Origin: Saccharothrix sp. ALI-22-I
GTDB lineage: Bacteria; Actinomycetota; Actinomycetes; Mycobacteriales; Pseudonocardiaceae
Reading direction: 5' to 3'
DNA: 61,676 nucleotides
Assembly (NCBI RefSeq): GCF_001984175.1
Contig: NZ_MTQP01000034.1
Span: 1-61,676, forward strand
In this document: positions 8,893 through 18,277 of the stretch, piece by piece
Position numbering within the stretch: the first letter of the stretch is position 1
How the letters are laid out: each line of letters opens with the position of its first letter
Program-made: the position numbers and the translations under genes
The notes under the pieces: model-generated
What the model was told of the DNA's origin: nothing
Seen by the model: the letters and a program-made list of their open reading frames with translations, nothing else
Databases searched by the model: none

Positions 8893-11097
8893 CTACCAAC
8901 CGGCTTCGTTGACGGTCAGGAGCCCGGGAGGGAAGGCCGGGCCGGCGCCCACCGGCGACAACAGCCCGTTCATCACCATCTCCAGCGACAGACCGCGTTC
9001 CAGCGGCACCGCGGACATGCTTAGGGCCGCCGGGCGGGGTTTCCGGTCCTCCAGCATGATGGTGGTGGCGTGCAGCTTGCCGCCGGCCCAACCGGGCCGC
9101 CGCCGCAACAACGACGGCCGCGCCACGGCGACCACCAGCAGCGGCGACGACCGCAGCTCGTCGGTCAGGTCCTGGACGAAGTCCAACGTGGCCTCGTCGG
9201 CCAGGTGGATCTGGTCCACCACTACGGCCAGCGGGCACCGGGCGGCGATCTCCGCCAGGAACTGCCGCCACGCGGTCAGCGCGCGGGGCAGGTCGACCGG
9301 CACCCGCTCCCGGCTGATCAGCGGGAGCAGCGCGGACACCAGCCCCTCGGCCCGCAGCCGTGCCGGCACCAGCACGCGCACCGCCGCGTCGAGCTTCTCC
9401 CGTGCGGCGCTCGCGGCGTCGTACAGGGTGATGCCGCAGTACGACGCCACCATCTCGCGGTGCACGGCGAGGTGGTCCTCGTCGTCGCACGCGTGCACGG
9501 TGCCGCTCAGCACGAGGGTGGGCTCCGGCTCGGCGTCGAGGCGGCGGGCGAACTCCTGCACGAACCGCGTCTTGCCCGCGTCGGGCTCGCCCAGGAGCGT
9601 GACCAGGTGCGGCATCTCGCGGTGCCGCGTCCGCTGCATCAGTCCGACGAGCAGCTGGAGGTCCCACTGCCGGCCCGCGACGAAGTCGTCCTCGGCGGAG
9701 CGCCGGGTCTCCAGCTGCCACCGCCTGCCGACGCCGTCCGCGGCCGAGTAGTGGAACACCGACTCGGTAGCCGACCTCGTCTCGCCGGACACGTGGACGT
9801 GCCCGGCGGGGGCCAGCCGGAGCAGGGACTCGCACCGGTCGAGCAGGGCGCCCCCAACGACCTCCGGCACGGCGCTGCCCGGCCTGCGGCGCACCAGCGC
9901 CTCGCCGGTCGCCACCGCGGCGCGGAACTCCGGTCCGCCCGCGTCCAGGACGTCCCGGGCGGCCCTCGCCGCGCGCACGGCGCGTTCCGCGTGGCCCGCG
10001 CCGGCGGTGGACCCGCTGAACAGCGTGAGGCTCATCGAGCCGATCGAGGCGACGACCTCGCCGCCGTGTCCGGCCACCGTGGCCAGGAGCGCCTCGGCGA
10101 CCCGTTCGTGCGCGTCGTCCAGCCGATCCCGGTCCGCGTCGTGGTCGGCCCGGATGATCAGCACGGTGACCTGCGCGCGTTCGGCGACCACCGGCGGGCT
10201 TTCCGCGGACTCGTCGCGCGTCGCCGGCGCCGGTACGGCCGCCAGGTGCCGCGGCGCGGGCTGCCCCTGAACGGATTGCTCCACGCGGATCTGCTCACGC
10301 GGCCGGTCGACCTGCGTCGGGCCCGACAGTGCCAGGGCCGGGGCCTGCGTGAGGATCTCGTGCTGGAGCCGCTGGAGTTCCCGGCCGGGCTCCAGGCCCA
10401 GCTTGTCCACCAGGGCGGTCCGCCACCGCCGGTAGGCGTCGAGCGCGTCCGCCTGCCGTCCGGAGCGGTACAGCGCCAACATCAGCTGGCCGCACGACCG
10501 CTCGCGCAGCACCTGTGTCTCGGCCATCGTCTCCAGCTCGCCGAGCACCGCCAAGTGGTTGCCCAGGAACAGCTCCGCGTCGAAGTAGTCCTCGGCGGCG
10601 TCCAGTCGCGTGCCCTGGACGGCGGCCAGCTCGGGCCAGGAGATGCCCGCCTCGACCAGGTCGGCCAGGGCCGGGCCGCGCCACAACGACAGGCCGTCGC
10701 GCAGCAGTGCTGCGCCCTTCTCCGGGGAGCCCGCGGCCACCGCGGCCCGGCCCTCCCTGGTCAGCGCCTGGAACCGGTAGAGGTCGATGCGTTCCGGATC
10801 GACCCGCAGCAGGTAGCCGGGCGACTGGCTGACCAGGGTCACCTCGCCCGCGTCGTGCTCACCGCCGGGCGTGCCGAGGGCGCGGCGCAGTCCCCAGACC
10901 GCGTTGTGCAGGATCTTCCGCGCCGAGCGCGGCGCGGCGTTGATCGGCCACAGGGCCCGCACCAGCTGGCTGGTGGCGGCCACCCGGTTCGGCTGGAGCA
11001 GCAGGAGACCCAGCGTCGCCCTCTGCTTGATGCCGCCGAGCGGCAGGCGTTGTAGTTCGTTTTCGGCCTCTAATGGTCCGAGCATTCGGAATAGCAT
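8893..11097 (-). CDS. SARP-family regulator with cyclase-like and AAA ATPase domains
   Basis: 734 aa from ATG 11097, preceded by GGTGGAG; longer N-terminal versions lack a ribosome site and any homology-like sequence. Order: OmpR-type winged-helix DNA-binding domain (about 1-95, MLFRMLGPLEAE, RALWP), bacterial transcriptional activation domain (about 100-250), a class III nucleotide-cyclase-like domain (about 300-460; VVASIGSMSLTLFSG, VVGGALLDRCESLL) and a P-loop ATPase module (GEPDAGKT near residue 500, Walker B-like LAVVVDQIH). The ATPase region ends early and there are no TPRs or LuxR domain. The cyclase domain lacks the metal-binding Asp pattern, so it is probably a sensor or structural element. 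Likely a pathway activator for the PKS locus; direct target unproven. Confidence 0.85.
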   Translation of the reverse strand: MLFRMLGPLEAENELQRLPLGGIKQRATLGLLLLQPNRVAATSQLVRALWPINAAPRSARKILHNAVWGLRRALGTPGGEHDAGEVTLVSQSPGYLLRVDPERIDLYRFQALTREGRAAVAAGSPEKGAALLRDGLSLWRGPALADLVEAGISWPELAAVQGTRLDAAEDYFDAELFLGNHLAVLGELETMAETQVLRERSCGQLMLALYRSGRQADALDAYRRWRTALVDKLGLEPGRELQRLQHEILTQAPALALSGPTQVDRPREQIRVEQSVQGQPAPRHLAAVPAPATRDESAESPPVVAERAQVTVLIIRADHDADRDRLDDAHERVAEALLATVAGHGGEVVASIGSMSLTLFSGSTAGAGHAERAVRAARAARDVLDAGGPEFRAAVATGEALVRRRPGSAVPEVVGGALLDRCESLLRLAPAGHVHVSGETRSATESVFHYSAADGVGRRWQLETRRSAEDDFVAGRQWDLQLLVGLMQRTRHREMPHLVTLLGEPDAGKTRFVQEFARRLDAEPEPTLVLSGTVHACDDEDHLAVHREMVASYCGITLYDAASAAREKLDAAVRVLVPARLRAEGLVSALLPLISRERVPVDLPRALTAWRQFLAEIAARCPLAVVVDQIHLADEATLDFVQDLTDELRSSPLLVVAVARPSLLRRRPGWAGGKLHATTIMLEDRKPRPAALSMSAVPLERGLSLEMVMNGLLSPVGAGPAFPPGLLTVNEAGW

Positions 11098-11301
11098 TAC
11101 TCCACCTAGGAGTAGTCGAACGCGAATGTACCTGCTCTGATCTGTCGAGAACGTGCGCTTCTCCGGTTGCGGGGATCGAGTGCACGGTTCGTCGACAAGA
11201 CGAGGACGGTCGGCGCGGCAAACGGCGGCGCGGTCGTCCCGACCGGATCCTACCGCCGCTTGCCCCGCCCTTCGTTCAACGGCGATCACGCCGGTCGTGC
11301 T

Positions 11302-12924
11302 TCACTCCGATGCGGACTTCCCGTCGGCGCCGGTGATCGATGCCGTGACCGGCTCGGCGGGCACCGGTTCCGGGTCCGGCTCCGCTTCCGGCGTGGCGCC
11401 GGTGGGCGGGACGTGCTTGAGCAGCGTCAGCACGATCACCGCCGTCAGGACGGCGATGCCGGCCGACACCAGGGCCGTGCTGTGGAAGGCGTCGGTGAAC
11501 GCCTCCCGCGCGGTCGCCAGCAGTTGCTCGCCGGCCGCGGCGGGGAGTTGCGCCGCCGCGTCGACCGCGCTGCCGATCGAGTCCCGGGTGGCCTCGGCGG
11601 CGTCGGCGGGAGTGCCCACCGGCACCGCTTCGGCCACCTCGCTGCGGTACACCGCGACGGCGACGCTGCCGGTGATCGCGATACCGAGCGCCAGGCCCAG
11701 GTCGTAGGCGGTCTGCCCGGTCGCCGAGGCCGAACCGGCCTTCTCCGGCGGAGCGGACGCGCCCGCCAGGGTCGTGCCGAGCACGCTGATCGGCGCGACC
11801 CCGAACATGACCACGGTCAGGCCGAGCGCGGAGAGCCAGACGCCCTGCGTGCCCGCCCCCGAGAGGTAGATCAGCGCGAAGCCGACCAGCGCGACGGCCA
11901 GACCACCCGTGATGACGTGCGCGGGCCGAACGGTGCGGGTCAGCACCGGGGTCAGCTGCGAACCCGCGATCAGGCCCACCGCGCCGGGCACCAGCCACAG
12001 GCCCGCGGCCAACGGCGACAGGCCGCTCACCATCTGCATGAACTGCGGCACCAGGTACTCGACGCCGTTGAGCGCCATCATGCCGAACAGCAGCGTCAGC
12101 AGCGCGGCGGTGAACGACCGGTTGGCGAACAGCTTCATGTCCAGCAGGGGGTTGGGCAGCCTGAGCTGCAGCCGCACGAACGCCACCGAGAACGCGATGC
12201 CCACCACCGCCGAGAGGAGGGCGACCAGCCCCGCGCCGTCCTCGGCCAGGTGCTTGACGGCGTAGATGATCGGCAGGATGCCCAGCAGGAACAGCAGCAC
12301 GCTGAGGAGGTCGATCCGACCCGCGTTCGGGTCCCGGTACTCGGGCAGGATCACCGGCCCGAGGATGAGGGGCAGCAACATGATCGGCACGCCAATCAGG
12401 AACACCGAGCCCCACCAGAACGACTGGAGCAGCACGCCGCCGACGATCGGGCCGATCGCGAGGCCGACCGACAGCGAGGTGACCCACATGGCGATCGCCC
12501 GGGTCCGCTGGGCGACGTCGGTGAACATGTGGATGATCAGCGAGAGGGTGGACGGCAGCACGGCCGCGCCGGCGACGCCCAGGAGGGCGCGGGCGACGAT
12601 CAGCGTCTCGGCGCTCGTGGAGTACGCGGCCAGCAGGGAGGCGACGATCACGCCGACCGAGCCGAGCATGAGCAGTTTGCGGCGGCCGATCCGGTCGCCC
12701 AGCGTGCCCATGACGACCAGGAAGCCGCAGGTCATGAAGCCGTACAGGTCGGTGATCCAGAGGATCTGGCTGCTCGACGGGTGCAGGTCGGCCGCCAGGT
12801 AGGGCGTGGCCAGCCACAGGACGCCCAGGTCCGCGGTCATCAGCGTGACGGGTAGCAGCAGCACGGCCAGCCCGAACCACTGCCGTGGCGTGGCCTTCGC
12901 CGGTGGTGGGGCGATGGATGACAT
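11302..12924 (-). CDS. MFS drug/proton antiporter, DHA2 (14-TM) family
   Basis: 540 aa, the normal size for 14-helix DHA2 exporters. Motif A is clear (GTLGDRIGRRKLL), and the profile alternates hydrophobic helices with short loops throughout. The start ATG at 12924 is preceded by GAGAGG. It follows the flavodoxin-fold gene by 35 nt on the same strand and is probably cotranscribed with it. Position inside the biosynthetic locus suggests self-resistance or product export; substrate unknown. Confidence 0.92.
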   Translation of the reverse strand: MSSIAPPPAKATPRQWFGLAVLLLPVTLMTADLGVLWLATPYLAADLHPSSSQILWITDLYGFMTCGFLVVMGTLGDRIGRRKLLMLGSVGVIVASLLAAYSTSAETLIVARALLGVAGAAVLPSTLSLIIHMFTDVAQRTRAIAMWVTSLSVGLAIGPIVGGVLLQSFWWGSVFLIGVPIMLLPLILGPVILPEYRDPNAGRIDLLSVLLFLLGILPIIYAVKHLAEDGAGLVALLSAVVGIAFSVAFVRLQLRLPNPLLDMKLFANRSFTAALLTLLFGMMALNGVEYLVPQFMQMVSGLSPLAAGLWLVPGAVGLIAGSQLTPVLTRTVRPAHVITGGLAVALVGFALIYLSGAGTQGVWLSALGLTVVMFGVAPISVLGTTLAGASAPPEKAGSASATGQTAYDLGLALGIAITGSVAVAVYRSEVAEAVPVGTPADAAEATRDSIGSAVDAAAQLPAAAGEQLLATAREAFTDAFHSTALVSAGIAVLTAVIVLTLLKHVPPTGATPEAEPDPEPVPAEPVTASITGADGKSASE

Positions 12925-12959
12925 GGTTTACCTCTCTCGGTGGTGCGTTGCGCCGGTGT

Positions 12960-13517
12960 TCATTCGGCGGTGGGGACACCGGGGCCGACGGCCTGGCGGC
13001 CGTCCCGGAGCGTCCGCGCCCACCACGTGAGCCGGTCGAGCATCGCGTCGGTCGCCTGGTCGCGGTCGGCGGCGTCGCCCTCCCAGCGGATCGCCCCGTC
13101 GATCGTCGTCGCGCACAGCCCGACGAACGTCTCGCGCAGGTGGTCGACGACCTGGCCGCCGCAGTCGCGGGCGCCGATGGCGACGATCGCGACCGGCTTG
13201 GCCCGCCACTTGTCCCGGTGCCAGCTGACCGCGGCCCGCAGGGAGGCGGGCATCCCGCTGGCCTCCTCGGCCACCACGACGAAGGCGTCGGCGTCCGCCA
13301 GCCAGGGCGCGAGGTCCTGGACGGCGTACGGCGTCGGACCGCCGTCGGCCGGCTGCGTGACGGGCAGCCACTCCCCGGTCAGGGTGATGACGTCGACCTC
13401 GACGTCGGACCGCAGGCGGGCGCGACCCTCCAGCCACTCGACCGCGGACCGGTCGGCCGCGGACCCCTCCGACGGGACGATGATCGCCACACGCAGACGG
13501 TCGTCGCTGGCGGGCAC
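12960..13517 (-). CDS. NADPH-dependent FMN reductase-like flavodoxin-fold protein
   Basis: 185 aa, GTG start at 13517 with GAGGAG about 5 nt upstream. The layout fits NAD(P)H-dependent FMN reductases: first strand RVAIIVP, a central DAFVVVAEEASGMPASLRAAVSWH segment equivalent to the family's SGxxPxxLKNAxDW flavin loop, then VAIVAIGARDCGGQV. The phosphate-binding first loop is atypical, so flavin binding is inferred. It could supply reduced flavin or act as a quinone reductase. First gene of a minus-strand pair with the exporter; the 170-bp space to the divergent AfsR-like gene should hold both promoters. Confidence 0.75.
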   Translation of the reverse strand: MPASDDRLRVAIIVPSEGSAADRSAVEWLEGRARLRSDVEVDVITLTGEWLPVTQPADGGPTPYAVQDLAPWLADADAFVVVAEEASGMPASLRAAVSWHRDKWRAKPVAIVAIGARDCGGQVVDHLRETFVGLCATTIDGAIRWEGDAADRDQATDAMLDRLTWWARTLRDGRQAVGPGVPTAE

Positions 13518-13688
13518 GGTGTCTCCTCAGACGAGCACTCGGCCGCTGTCCGACCGACGGGCGGGCGCCGGCGTTCCGGCACCCTGGTCGATCCTGCGCG
13601 TGCGACCTTCCGGAACCCTTCGGATTGCCTTCCGGCCTTCTGCGGTGAACGGCCGACCCCGCTCTGACCGGCGCACTAGGGTGGGACC

Positions 13689-16600
13689 ATGCGTTTCGGG
13701 GTGCTCGGCTCCCTGGAGGTGTGGACGTCGGCCGGCCGGCCGGTGTGGGTACCCGAGGTGAAGGTCCGAGCGTTGCTGGCCGACCTGCTCGCCAACGAGG
13801 GCAGGCCGGTCTCCGCCGACCGGCTGATCGGCGACCTCTGGGGCGCCAAGCTGCCGGCGAACCCCGCCGGATCGCTGCACACGAAGGTCTCGCAATTGCG
13901 CCGCGCGTTGGAGACCGCCGAACCGGGCGGCCGCGACTGCGTGCTGTCCACCCCGGCCGGTTACCTGGTGCGCGCGGAGCCCGGCGGCGTGGACGCCGAG
14001 CGGTTCGCGGAACTCGTCGGGCGGGCGCGGGCGACGGACGACCCGCGGTCACGGGGCGCGTTGCTGGGCGACGCGCTCGCGCTGTGGCGCGGCCCCGCGT
14101 TCGCGGATTTCGCCGACGAGCCGTTCGCCCGCGACGTGCGCGCACGCCTGCAGGAGGAATGGCTCGTGGCGCAGGAGGAGGTGGCCGAGAACCGGCTGGA
14201 GCTCGGCGAGCACAGCCTGCTGATCGGCAAGCTCAACGAGCTGGTGGCCCGGTACCCGCTGCGGGAGCGGCTGCGCGCCATCCAGTTGCGCGCGCTGTAC
14301 CTGGCGGGGCGCACCAACGAGGCGCTGGACAGCTTCACCGAGCTGCGCACCACGCTCGCCGAGTCGCTGGGCGTCGACCCGAGCCCGCAGCTGGTCGTGC
14401 TGCAACGGGCGATCCTGAACCAGGACCCGGGGCTGGCCGCCACCCTGCCGCCCGCCACGGTGGCGACCTGGCCGCGGACCAACCTGCCCGCCGCGATGAC
14501 CACCCTGATCGGGCGCGAGGAGGCCGTCGGGACGGTGCGGCGGCTGCTGGAGACCTCGCGGCTGGTGACGCTGACCGGTTCGGGCGGCGTGGGCAAGACC
14601 CGGCTGGCGCTGGCCACCGCCCATCAGGTCGTCGAGACGTTCCGGGACGGCGTGTGGCTGGTCGAGCTGGCCGCCCTCGGTCCCGGCAGCACCGTGGACG
14701 CCCTGGCGGAGGTGGTGGTCGCGGTGCTGGGCATCCGCGAGGACGCCGCCGCGTCGGGCGCGCTGCTCTCCGGTCGGGCGACCTCACCGGTCACCCCGCT
14801 GGACCGGCTCACGGACGCGGTGCGCGGTCAGCAGGCGCTGCTGGTGCTCGACAACTGCGAGCACGTGGTGGACTCGGTGGCGGTGCTGGTCGAGACGCTG
14901 CTGGCGGCCTCGCCGGGGCTGCGCGTGCTGGCCACCGGTCAGGGGCCGATCGGGGTGGACGGCGACACGTCGTGGGCCGTGCCGCCGCTGGACCTGCCGG
15001 ACCCCGAGGACGCGCGCCCGGAGGCGCTGCGCCGGTCCAGCGCGGTGCGGCTGTTCCTGGCCCGCGTTCCCGGCTTCGCGCTGGACGAGGGCAACAGCCG
15101 GGCGGTCGCCGCGATCTGCCGCCGTCTCGACGGCATCCCGCTCGCCCTGGAGCTGGCCGCGACCAAGGTGCGGGTGCTGGGCGTGCACCAGCTGCTGGCC
15201 CGGTTGGACGACCGGTTCCGGTTGCTCGCCGGCGGCTACCGCGGCGCCCCGCCCCGGCAGCAGACGCTGCGCGCGATGATCGACTGGAGCTGGGAGCTCC
15301 TCGGCGACGCCGAACGGGTCGTGCTGTGCCGGCTGGCCGTGCACGCTGAAGGCTGCACGCTGGAGGCGGCCGAGGCGGTGTGCGCGGGTGGGGGCGTGGC
15401 CGCGGCGGACGTCCTGGAGTTGGTGGCGCGGCTGGTCGACCGGTCGCTGGTGGTGATGGCCGAGGGCGCCTACGGGCCGCGGTACCGGCTGCTGGAGTCG
15501 GTGGCCGAGTACTGCCTGGGCCGGCTCGCCGAGGCGGGCGACCTGGACGCTCTGCGGCTGCGGCACCTCCGCTACTACGTGGATCTCGTCGAGCGCGCCG
15601 AGCCGAAGCTGCGCGGCCCCGACCAGCGGCAGTGGCTGGAGAGGCTGGACCTGGAGGCGGCCAACGTCCGGCGGGCCATCGGTGCCGCCGTCGCCCGCGG
15701 CGCGGCCGGCCCCGTGCTGCGCCTGGTCAACGCGATGTCGTGGTACTGGTTCCTGCGCGGCAGGCTCACCGAAGGCCACCGCGAGCTGTGCACCGCCCTG
15801 GAGGTCGTGGACGGCGCGGAGCGGTCGGCCGACACGCGGGGCGTGGACTGGGCCGCCGCGCACGCCTGGCACGCGGGCATGGCCCTGCTGGTCGGCGAAC
15901 GCGCCCCGATGGAGCGGAGCCGACAGGCCACCGGCGTCGAGAGCGTCGCCGACGTCGGCCGGCTGGCGCGCGCGGAGTGGTTCTTCGGGTTCGCGCAGTG
16001 GTACGTGGGCGCGTTGACGGCCAGTGGGAAGCGGATCGACCAGGTGCTGACCACGTTCCGCTCGCTGCGCGACCGCTGGGGGGTGGCGGCGGCGCTGAGC
16101 ACCCGTGCCGCCCTGGGCACCGCGCGCGGCGACCTCGCGACATTGCGGAGCAGCGGCGAGGAGAGCGCCGCGCTGTTCCGCGAGCTGGGCGACCGGTGGG
16201 GCCGGCTCAAGGCGACCGAGACGCTGGGCGTGCTGGCCGAGATCGAGGGCGACTACGAACGGGCCGAACGGCTGCACGCCGAGGGGTTGCAGATCGCCGA
16301 GGACCTGGGGCTGTGGACCGAGACCACGCACAAGCTCGCCATGCTCGGCCGGATCGCGCTGCTGAAGCGGGACTTCGCCACGGCCGACGCGCTGCACGCG
16401 CGGTCCATGCGGCTGGCCGCGGAGCAGTCCAACAAGCTGGGGGAGGAGTTCGCCGAGGTCGGGTTGGCGCTCAGCGCGCGCCAGCAGGGCAGGCTCGACG
16501 ACGCCGAGGCGCACCTCACCCGGTGGCTGGACTGGCTGCGGGAGCTGAAGTCGGACAACGGCCTGGCGCTGGTGCTGGCCGAGTTGGGTTTCATCGCGGA

Positions 16601-16943
16601 GTCGCGCGGCGACGCGGAGCGCGCCAGGTCGCTGCACCTCGACGGTCTCACGGCGGCCCGCGCGACCGGTGACCAGCGGGCGGTTGCGCTGGCGCTGGAG
16701 GGTCTGGCGGGTGTGCAGGCGCTGGACGGCCTGCATCACCAGGCGGCGCGGTTGTTGGGCGCCGCGACGGCGGCGCGCGAGTCGGCCGGCGCGCCGCTGC
16801 CGCCCGCCGAGCGCGGTGACGTGGACCGGATCGCCGGGGCCGTGCGCGCGGCACTGGGCGATGACGGCTTCGACGAGAAGTTCTCCCGGGGCCGCGAGCT
16901 GGACCGGCCGGATGACGAGGCGCGGGCCCGTCCGGAACCGTGA
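13689..16943 (+). CDS. AfsR/SARP-type regulator with NB-ARC ATPase and TPRs
   Basis: 1,084 aa. Winged-helix DNA-binding domain (about 1-95; MRFGVLGSLEVW, DRLIGDLWG), BTAD domain (about 100-250), STAND-type NTPase with Walker A TGSGGVGKT (about residue 295) and Walker B LLVLDNCEHV, winged-helix half (GVHQLLARLDDRFRLL), then helical TPR repeats to the C-terminus. This is the full AfsR-like architecture, without a LuxR tail. Family members couple ATP hydrolysis to activation of secondary metabolism. It is divergent from the flavodoxin-exporter pair and could regulate that operon, the PKS, or the PTM cluster downstream. Confidence 0.93.
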   Translation: MRFGVLGSLEVWTSAGRPVWVPEVKVRALLADLLANEGRPVSADRLIGDLWGAKLPANPAGSLHTKVSQLRRALETAEPGGRDCVLSTPAGYLVRAEPGGVDAERFAELVGRARATDDPRSRGALLGDALALWRGPAFADFADEPFARDVRARLQEEWLVAQEEVAENRLELGEHSLLIGKLNELVARYPLRERLRAIQLRALYLAGRTNEALDSFTELRTTLAESLGVDPSPQLVVLQRAILNQDPGLAATLPPATVATWPRTNLPAAMTTLIGREEAVGTVRRLLETSRLVTLTGSGGVGKTRLALATAHQVVETFRDGVWLVELAALGPGSTVDALAEVVVAVLGIREDAAASGALLSGRATSPVTPLDRLTDAVRGQQALLVLDNCEHVVDSVAVLVETLLAASPGLRVLATGQGPIGVDGDTSWAVPPLDLPDPEDARPEALRRSSAVRLFLARVPGFALDEGNSRAVAAICRRLDGIPLALELAATKVRVLGVHQLLARLDDRFRLLAGGYRGAPPRQQTLRAMIDWSWELLGDAERVVLCRLAVHAEGCTLEAAEAVCAGGGVAAADVLELVARLVDRSLVVMAEGAYGPRYRLLESVAEYCLGRLAEAGDLDALRLRHLRYYVDLVERAEPKLRGPDQRQWLERLDLEAANVRRAIGAAVARGAAGPVLRLVNAMSWYWFLRGRLTEGHRELCTALEVVDGAERSADTRGVDWAAAHAWHAGMALLVGERAPMERSRQATGVESVADVGRLARAEWFFGFAQWYVGALTASGKRIDQVLTTFRSLRDRWGVAAALSTRAALGTARGDLATLRSSGEESAALFRELGDRWGRLKATETLGVLAEIEGDYERAERLHAEGLQIAEDLGLWTETTHKLAMLGRIALLKRDFATADALHARSMRLAAEQSNKLGEEFAEVGLALSARQQGRLDDAEAHLTRWLDWLRELKSDNGLALVLAELGFIAESRGDAERARSLHLDGLTAARATGDQRAVALALEGLAGVQALDGLHHQAARLLGAATAARESAGAPLPPAERGDVDRIAGAVRAALGDDGFDEKFSRGRELDRPDDEARARPEP

Positions 16944-16956
16944 GTCCGGGCCCGCG
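16921..16956. terminator. Possible terminator hairpin
   Basis: A perfect 10-bp GC inverted repeat (16921-16930 with 16947-16956, 16-nt loop) overlaps the last codons of the AfsR-like gene. It could terminate it and, on the other strand, transcripts coming from the DUF1772-like gene. No T-run. Confidence 0.5.
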
Positions 16957-16957
16957 G

Positions 16958-17061
16958 TCAGCCGGCGGGGAGTTCGCGGCCGGTGAGGTAGAGGTAGCCG
17001 TCGGCGTCCAGGCGTCCCCGGTCGCCCACCCAGTGGAAGCCGTGCAGACCGCCCGGTGCGG
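16958..17061 (-). pseudogene. Remnant of an AMP-forming acyl-CoA ligase (motif only)
   Basis: About 33 codons ending in a TGA at 16958 read FHWVGDRGRLDADGYLYLTG, which matches the GDxGxxDxDGYLYxxGR segment (A7-A8 hinge region) of AMP-dependent acyl-CoA synthetases. Neither the upstream adenylation core nor the C-terminal lysine region is present; the DUF1772-like gene takes over in another frame. I read it as a leftover of a deleted ligase gene. Confidence 0.55.
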
Positions 17062-17547
17062 TCAGACCGAGCTGGAGCCCTGGTGGGCTCCGCGGGCGCG
17101 CGTGGCCTGGCGCGTCGCGGCCACCGTCACGGCGAGCACGAGCAGCCGGGCCAGGTTGGCGCGGTGCCAGGTCGTGGTCAACCGGTGGCGTTCTTCGTCG
17201 CTCAGCACGTCGTCGTCCCGCAGAAGCCGCAGGTTGACGGTCTTGACCAGGTACGCGGTGAGCGCCGTGGCCACCAGCGTGCCGACCGCCGACGTGGTGA
17301 CGGCACACCGGTCGCCGCCTGACCGCACGCTGTCCCGCAGGGCCATCACGGTGGACGCGAGCGTCACGGGAGCCGCCGGCGCGTAGTAGCGCAGCGGGCT
17401 GCCGGGGCCAAGCAGACCCGGCGACCGGTTCGGCCGCGCGTCCACGAGGAGCCGGGGCATGTCCACCGCCGCCTCGTAGACATTGCCGAAGAACCAGTGC
17501 GCTTGGCCGATCCGGGCCAGCGCCGCCCAGGGGAACCGGGATGCCAT
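17062..17547 (-). CDS. DUF1772-like integral membrane protein
   Basis: 161 aa, ATG at 17547. It has the DUF1772 pattern: an N-terminal helix with HWFFGNVYEAAVD, then a loop with PSSPLRYY-like sequence (GPGSPLRYYAP) and two or three further hydrophobic helices, with a conserved HRANLARLL in the last. DUF1772 includes anthrone-oxygenase-like and hypothetical small membrane proteins. Substrate cannot be assigned. Monocistronic by appearance and divergent from the secreted KPGE protein, sharing a short promoter region of about 120 bp. Confidence 0.7.
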   Translation of the reverse strand: MASRFPWAALARIGQAHWFFGNVYEAAVDMPRLLVDARPNRSPGLLGPGSPLRYYAPAAPVTLASTVMALRDSVRSGGDRCAVTTSAVGTLVATALTAYLVKTVNLRLLRDDDVLSDEERHRLTTTWHRANLARLLVLAVTVAATRQATRARGAHQGSSSV

Positions 17548-17666
17548 GCGCCGATCCTACGGACGCTGAGGTGATTCCAAGGTTCGCTGAAGGTCCTGCT
17601 GAGCCCCGCTTGGTCTGCTGGTCTCAGGCGCCGGTCGGACCGGCGCCCGGACTGAGAGGGATGCGA

Positions 17667-18188
17667 ATGCGGATGATCCGGACCAGGTTCATCGCCGCCG
17701 TCCTGGTGGCGGGCACGTTGACCGCGGTGGTCGCGGGGAGCACGGCGCCCGCGCTGGCGAGCCCCACCACGGCGGCGGCCGAGGACACGGTCAAGCCGGT
17801 CAAGGTGAAGCCGGGCGACCCGGGCGAGCAGAAGCCGGGGGAGCCGGCCAAGCAGAAGCCGGGGGAGCCGGGCAAGCAGAAGCCCGGCGAGGGGCGGGAC
17901 GTGCCGGAGGAGGCGGTCAAGGCGTTGGCCGTCGAGCTGGGCATCTCGGTCGAGCGGTCCCGCCAGGTGTTCCGCGACCTGCGGCGGGTCGAGGCGCGCG
18001 GTGATGCGATCACGGCCGACCCGGCGTTCGTGGCCATCGCCGAAGGGCTCGGCCTCACGCCCGAGGAGCTGCTGACCGTGCTGCGCGAGGTCAAGGAGGC
18101 GGTCGGCGGGATCCAGAAGCCGAAGCCGGACCCGGCGGCGGGAACGAACCCGGACGAGCGCACCGCGAGCGGTTCGCCCACGAAGTGA
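17667..18188 (+). CDS. Secreted protein with KPGE repeats, hypothetical
   Basis: About 173 aa from ATG 17667, chosen among clustered ATGs (17661, 17667, 17673) because GAGAGGG at 17654-17660 gives 6-nt spacing. A Sec signal peptide (MRMIRTRF, hydrophobic core, cleavage near ALA-S) is followed by a low-complexity tract with four KPGE/KPGD units (nt about 17,800-17,895), then a helical domain with [19 protein letters not shown] character and two similar halves, ending in a Pro/Lys-rich tail. No family recognised. It lies 89 nt upstream of a two-component system gene and may be its periplasmic partner or target. Confidence 0.75.
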   Translation: MRMIRTRFIAAVLVAGTLTAVVAGSTAPALASPTTAAAEDTVKPVKVKPGDPGEQKPGEPAKQKPGEPGKQKPGEGRDVPEEAVKALAVELGISVERSRQVFRDLRRVEARGDAITADPAFVAIAEGLGLTPEELLTVLREVKEAVGGIQKPKPDPAAGTNPDERTASGSPTK

Positions 18189-18277
18189 CCGGTTCCGCCA
18201 CGCGACCCGGACCGGTGACCACCCGGTCCGGGTCGCGACCCGCGAGTGGCGCCGACGCCATCACCCATACTGGTGGC

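Noticed and set aside
9700..10200. Active adenylyl/guanylyl cyclase in the SARP protein
   Set aside because: Metal-binding aspartates and the GDxxMA motif are replaced; only the fold is supported.
17800..17895. CRISPR-like or VNTR array
   Set aside because: The periodicity is codon-level KPGE repeats inside a coding sequence; no spacers and no cas genes in the window.
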